DNA of 22,764 nt from positions 1-22,764 of the IMG/VR virus record IMGVR_UViG_3300032083_003479; one strand, written 5' to 3'. Source of the DNA: a virus. Position numbers and translations under genes: made by a program. This document shows, piece after piece, positions 20,913 to 22,764 of this stretch (the stretch's first letter is position 1; each line of letters begins with the position of its first letter). The notes under the pieces are model-generated. The model was not told the DNA's origin. It did not search any database and worked only from the letters and a program-made list of their open reading frames with translations.

Positions 20913-20939
20913 AGGTTCATCGCAAGAGCAGCGTGGCAG

Positions 20940-21347
20940 GTGATTGCACTGTTTTACTTCGCGGGGCTGATCGCGGTCAGCTGCTATGCCGTGTGCTATG
21001 GCGGGTTCGAAGGCCGGGCGATTTCCGCCATCATATCGGGACTATTCGGGCTGTCGGTCGTCGTGACAATGATGGCGCCAACCTATCAATTTTATGTTTT
21101 GATGGGCTTTGCCATCTCCTGCCTGTCCCTGGCGCTGAAATGCTGGGTCGCGATGGTCAGCTCTCGAAGGTGGCCGATCATCATAGCCGCCTTTCAGCTG
21201 AACATAGTTTGTGCGCAAATATCCATGTTCATCGCGCCCCAATTCAAGACGATGTTTCACTATGCCATGGTCACAATCTGGGCGGCGCCCACATTGTTGA
21301 TATTGGCCCTTGGCGTCTACCTCGACCGTCAACATGACCTGCAATAA
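20940..21347 (+). CDS. Four-helix membrane protein of unknown function
   Basis: A 135-aa integral membrane protein with four hydrophobic stretches: about residues 2-20 (IALFYFAGLIAVSCYAVCY), 28-50, 54-72 and 109-128 (TIWAAPTLLILALGVYL). A further semi-hydrophobic segment lies at 78-98. There is no signal peptide, enzyme motif or charged channel motif. It starts at GTG 20940, 27 nt after the upstream stop, and ends in a short polar tail. It is co-directional with the two regulators, suggesting a regulated membrane activity. No family is recognised. Confidence 0.65.
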   Translation: MIALFYFAGLIAVSCYAVCYGGFEGRAISAIISGLFGLSVVVTMMAPTYQFYVLMGFAISCLSLALKCWVAMVSSRRWPIIIAAFQLNIVCAQISMFIAPQFKTMFHYAMVTIWAAPTLLILALGVYLDRQHDLQ

Positions 21348-21694
21348 GACGATCGACTTTAGGATATCCGGGGACCGGATGCGGCTGGCTGAAAGTTGCA
21401 ACGGCAATGGGGATTAAGAGGCTATGCCCCGTCGCTGCCATCCGATCACTATCCTTCGGGATAAATCCCGCTCCTCTCCCGTTCCCGGACTATCTGCAAT
21501 GCGCCCGTTTTAAAGACTATCCGTCCAAGGTGGCCATGTGCCTGTGAGACGTGCATCATGGGTCGGTGAAGAAGCTCCTCCTGACCATTGAGGCGGTCGT
21601 GATCGTCGGCTGCATGATTGCGGGCATAGCCATAGGGCTGCTCAATCTTGCTCGATTGATAGGGTCCATGTTCCTGTGACACAGCAGCGCGGTC
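21348..21694. other. Intergenic region right of the island
   Basis: It contains two small hairpins: ATCCGG-GGA-CCGGAT at 21366-21380 and a UUCG-tetraloop hairpin at 21450-21463. Neither is followed by a T-run; either could still end the plus-strand transcript. A possible tiny membrane protein (21566-21679) is listed separately. Otherwise I see no gene. Confidence 0.45.
21566..21679 (+). CDS. Possible 37-aa single-pass membrane protein
   Basis: A plus-strand frame starting GTG encodes MKKLLLTIEAVVIVGCMIAG followed by IAIGLLNLARLIGSMFL. It has two basic residues, then an almost unbroken hydrophobic helix. A start at GTG 21551 would add five residues. There is no good Shine-Dalgarno sequence, but a three-codon minigene (ATG 21558) ends in GTGA on the start, which could allow reinitiation. 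The opposite strand also carries a 77-aa open frame without recognisable features. Small hydrophobic peptides like this include type I toxins and small regulators, but the evidence is only composition. Confidence 0.35.
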   Translation: MKKLLLTIEAVVIVGCMIAGIAIGLLNLARLIGSMFL

Positions 21695-22764
21695 CTAGGC
21701 CGCCTCCAACGCCTCAAGCCGCGCGTCATTGACCGCGATCAGGAACAGGGCGAGCTGGTCTGAGCGGATGCCATAGCGTTCGCCAGCAGGGCGCGCGGGC
21801 CGGATGATATTGACCTCGCCGGTCGGTTCCTCGGCCAGATAGGGTTCCATCACTTCGACCTGGCGGTAGATGGGATCGCCTTCATCATCCACGCCGGTCG
21901 GTTCATAGACGGTGACCGGGCGTTCGCGCTCCACAAAAGCCATGACCGGCTCAGTCTCTTCGGCCTCCGCATCCCAGCTGTCGTGGCAGCACCAGCCATA
22001 GCGGCGCCAGTCCAGCCCTTCCTCTTCCATGATCGCGAAGACGCGCTGGGCGCGCGGACCGAAATGGATGCGGGCCGCATCCTCGCCCTTGACGGCGATG
22101 GAATCGAGCCACTGGAAATGGCCCAGCTCCTTCAGGATGCGGCGCCCCGCGCGCAGTTCGGCGTCGCTCATGGCGCCGATCCACTGTTTTTCCGTTTCGT
22201 CGCAGGTCTGGATCGAGCCCGTCGTCGCGTAGATCGTCGTCGCGCGATAGGCGGCCGTGCCGAAGCTGTAGCTGTTATCGACCATGTAGCGAGCGGTGGC
22301 GCCAAGCTGGATTTCGGCCGCCTGGACGAACAGCTTGAGGTCCGAACCGATCTGCACCGCATGACCGAAAGCCGTGCCGCTGGCACCTGTGGCCCGCGCG
22401 CCCAGACGCACCACTTCACCCGGCGTGCCGCTGGTGTCCGCCGTTAGGAACCTGTCGCCGCCCAGCCAGACGTCGAGGCCGCTCCAGGCCGCGTCATTCT
22501 TGCTCGAATTGTAGACGTTGAAGATCTGGTTCGTGCCGTCATACTGCGCCGGCACCGAAAAGCGCACGGTTGCGCTGCCGACGCGCAGGGCGGGCTGGTT
22601 CTGCCCCTCATGATGCACCGCCCATTCGAATGATCCGCCATTGATGCCGGTTGCGCGCGCCCCCGTGGTCATCACCTTGCCGGGCAATCCGCTTTCGTCC
22701 CCCGTGGTGAAGATATCGCCGCCCAGCCACAGGTCATCACCGGACCATCCGGCGTCGTTCGCGG
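21695..22764 (-). CDS. Tail fibre with S74-like C-terminal chaperone domain (partial, runs off the right edge)
   Basis: The frame is open across the right edge, so the N-terminus is missing; 355 codons plus stop are seen. It holds at least two copies of a repeated unit of about 87 aa, marked by NDAGWSGDDLWLGGDIF and NDAAWSGLDVWLGGDRF, each followed by GARATG. The C-terminal region (IYATTGSIQTCDETEKQWIG, then ELGHFQWLDSIAVKGEDAAR and IHFGPRAQRVFAIMEEEGLD) resembles the S74 intramolecular chaperone of trimeric fibres. The usual Ser-Asp cleavage motif reads Cys-Asp here. The last 37 residues are duplicated at 19105. It would bind the host surface; gene position fits P2 H. Confidence 0.82.
   Translation of the reverse strand, partial: ANDAGWSGDDLWLGGDIFTTGDESGLPGKVMTTGARATGINGGSFEWAVHHEGQNQPALRVGSATVRFSVPAQYDGTNQIFNVYNSSKNDAAWSGLDVWLGGDRFLTADTSGTPGEVVRLGARATGASGTAFGHAVQIGSDLKLFVQAAEIQLGATARYMVDNSYSFGTAAYRATTIYATTGSIQTCDETEKQWIGAMSDAELRAGRRILKELGHFQWLDSIAVKGEDAARIHFGPRAQRVFAIMEEEGLDWRRYGWCCHDSWDAEAEETEPVMAFVERERPVTVYEPTGVDDEGDPIYRQVEVMEPYLAEEPTGEVNIIRPARPAGERYGIRSDQLALFLIAVNDARLEALEAA
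21701..21810. repeat. 110-bp direct repeat, right copy (fibre C-terminus)
   Basis: It pairs with 19111-19220. This copy is inside the intact fibre gene, immediately upstream of its stop codon, so it is the original. Sequence identity to the left copy ends sharply after 21810 (GATAT), where the left copy continues into V-like sequence. Confidence 0.9.

Noticed and set aside
21449-21682. 77-aa minus-strand frame in the gap next to the fibre gene
   Set aside because: Polar, low-structure composition with no Shine-Dalgarno sequence or family. The opposite strand gives a better, strongly hydrophobic peptide. Kept only as a mention.
1-22764. CRISPR array, insertion sequence, rRNA or a complete tRNA gene
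   Set aside because: No regularly spaced short repeats, transposase, rRNA stretch or full cloverleaf was found on either strand by eye. Only the tRNA-Val 5' half is present.

Overview
This window is most of a temperate P2-like (contractile-tailed, myovirus-type) prophage in a GC-rich alphaproteobacterium, most likely a sphingomonad (Sphingomonas/Sphingobium/Novosphingobium group). The host guess rests on base composition, heavy GTG/TTG start use, and a helix-turn-helix gene of a style I associate with sphingomonads (19554-19943). It cannot be proved from one window.

Layout. (1) 1-91: host promoter and the 5' half of a tRNA-Val(TAC) gene. It is cut at the anticodon loop and forms the left attachment junction. 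(2) 121-8478, all on the minus strand: a tightly coupled early operon read right to left. Its order is YdaS/Cro-like regulator, CII-like protein, Ogr/Delta-type late activator, small zinc protein, an 880-aa Toprim primase-helicase, a run of small unknown or Cys-rich proteins, an orphan DNA methyltransferase, a helical protein, an excisionase-like HTH protein, and the tyrosine integrase last, next to the attachment site. Nearly all joints are ATGA, GTGA or TGATG overlaps. (3) 8479-8563: the divergent operator/promoter region. (4) 8564-10236, plus strand: LexA-like S24 repressor, a stand-alone HIRAN protein fused to it by a TGATG overlap, and a membrane-anchored DUF2939 protein. (5) 10239-19326, minus strand: the late operon. 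Read right to left it holds a spanin-like protein, endolysin, holin, a tiny lipoprotein, baseplate V, a secreted SNase-type nuclease, baseplate W, sheath FI, tube FII, chaperone E with a -1 frameshift product E+E', tape measure T, U and D. (6) 19.1-21.7 kb: an accessory island of plus-strand genes opposed to the late operon. It is flanked by a 110-bp direct repeat of the tail-fibre C-terminus and contains two HTH regulators and small membrane or helical proteins. (7) 21695 to the right edge: a tail fibre with internal repeats and an S74-like C-terminal chaperone domain, running off the window.

How it works together. The S24 repressor and the YdaS/Cro-like protein face each other across GTTG/CAAC sites and presumably set the lysis-lysogeny switch. 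The leftward early transcript makes replication proteins, the late activator Ogr and finally Xis/Int. The late operon builds the tail and lyses the cell. The capsid and terminase genes, the other end of the prophage and the missing baseplate genes J and I must lie right of this window.

Most notable points: the direct-repeat-flanked island with a chimeric V'-fibre fragment, whose recombinational loss would leave an intact fibre; the clear T7 slippery site for E+E'; two short genes easily missed (E', 45 aa, and a 45-aa lipoprotein); a SNase gene inside the baseplate cluster; and the tRNA gene cut so that its 3' half must come from the other end.
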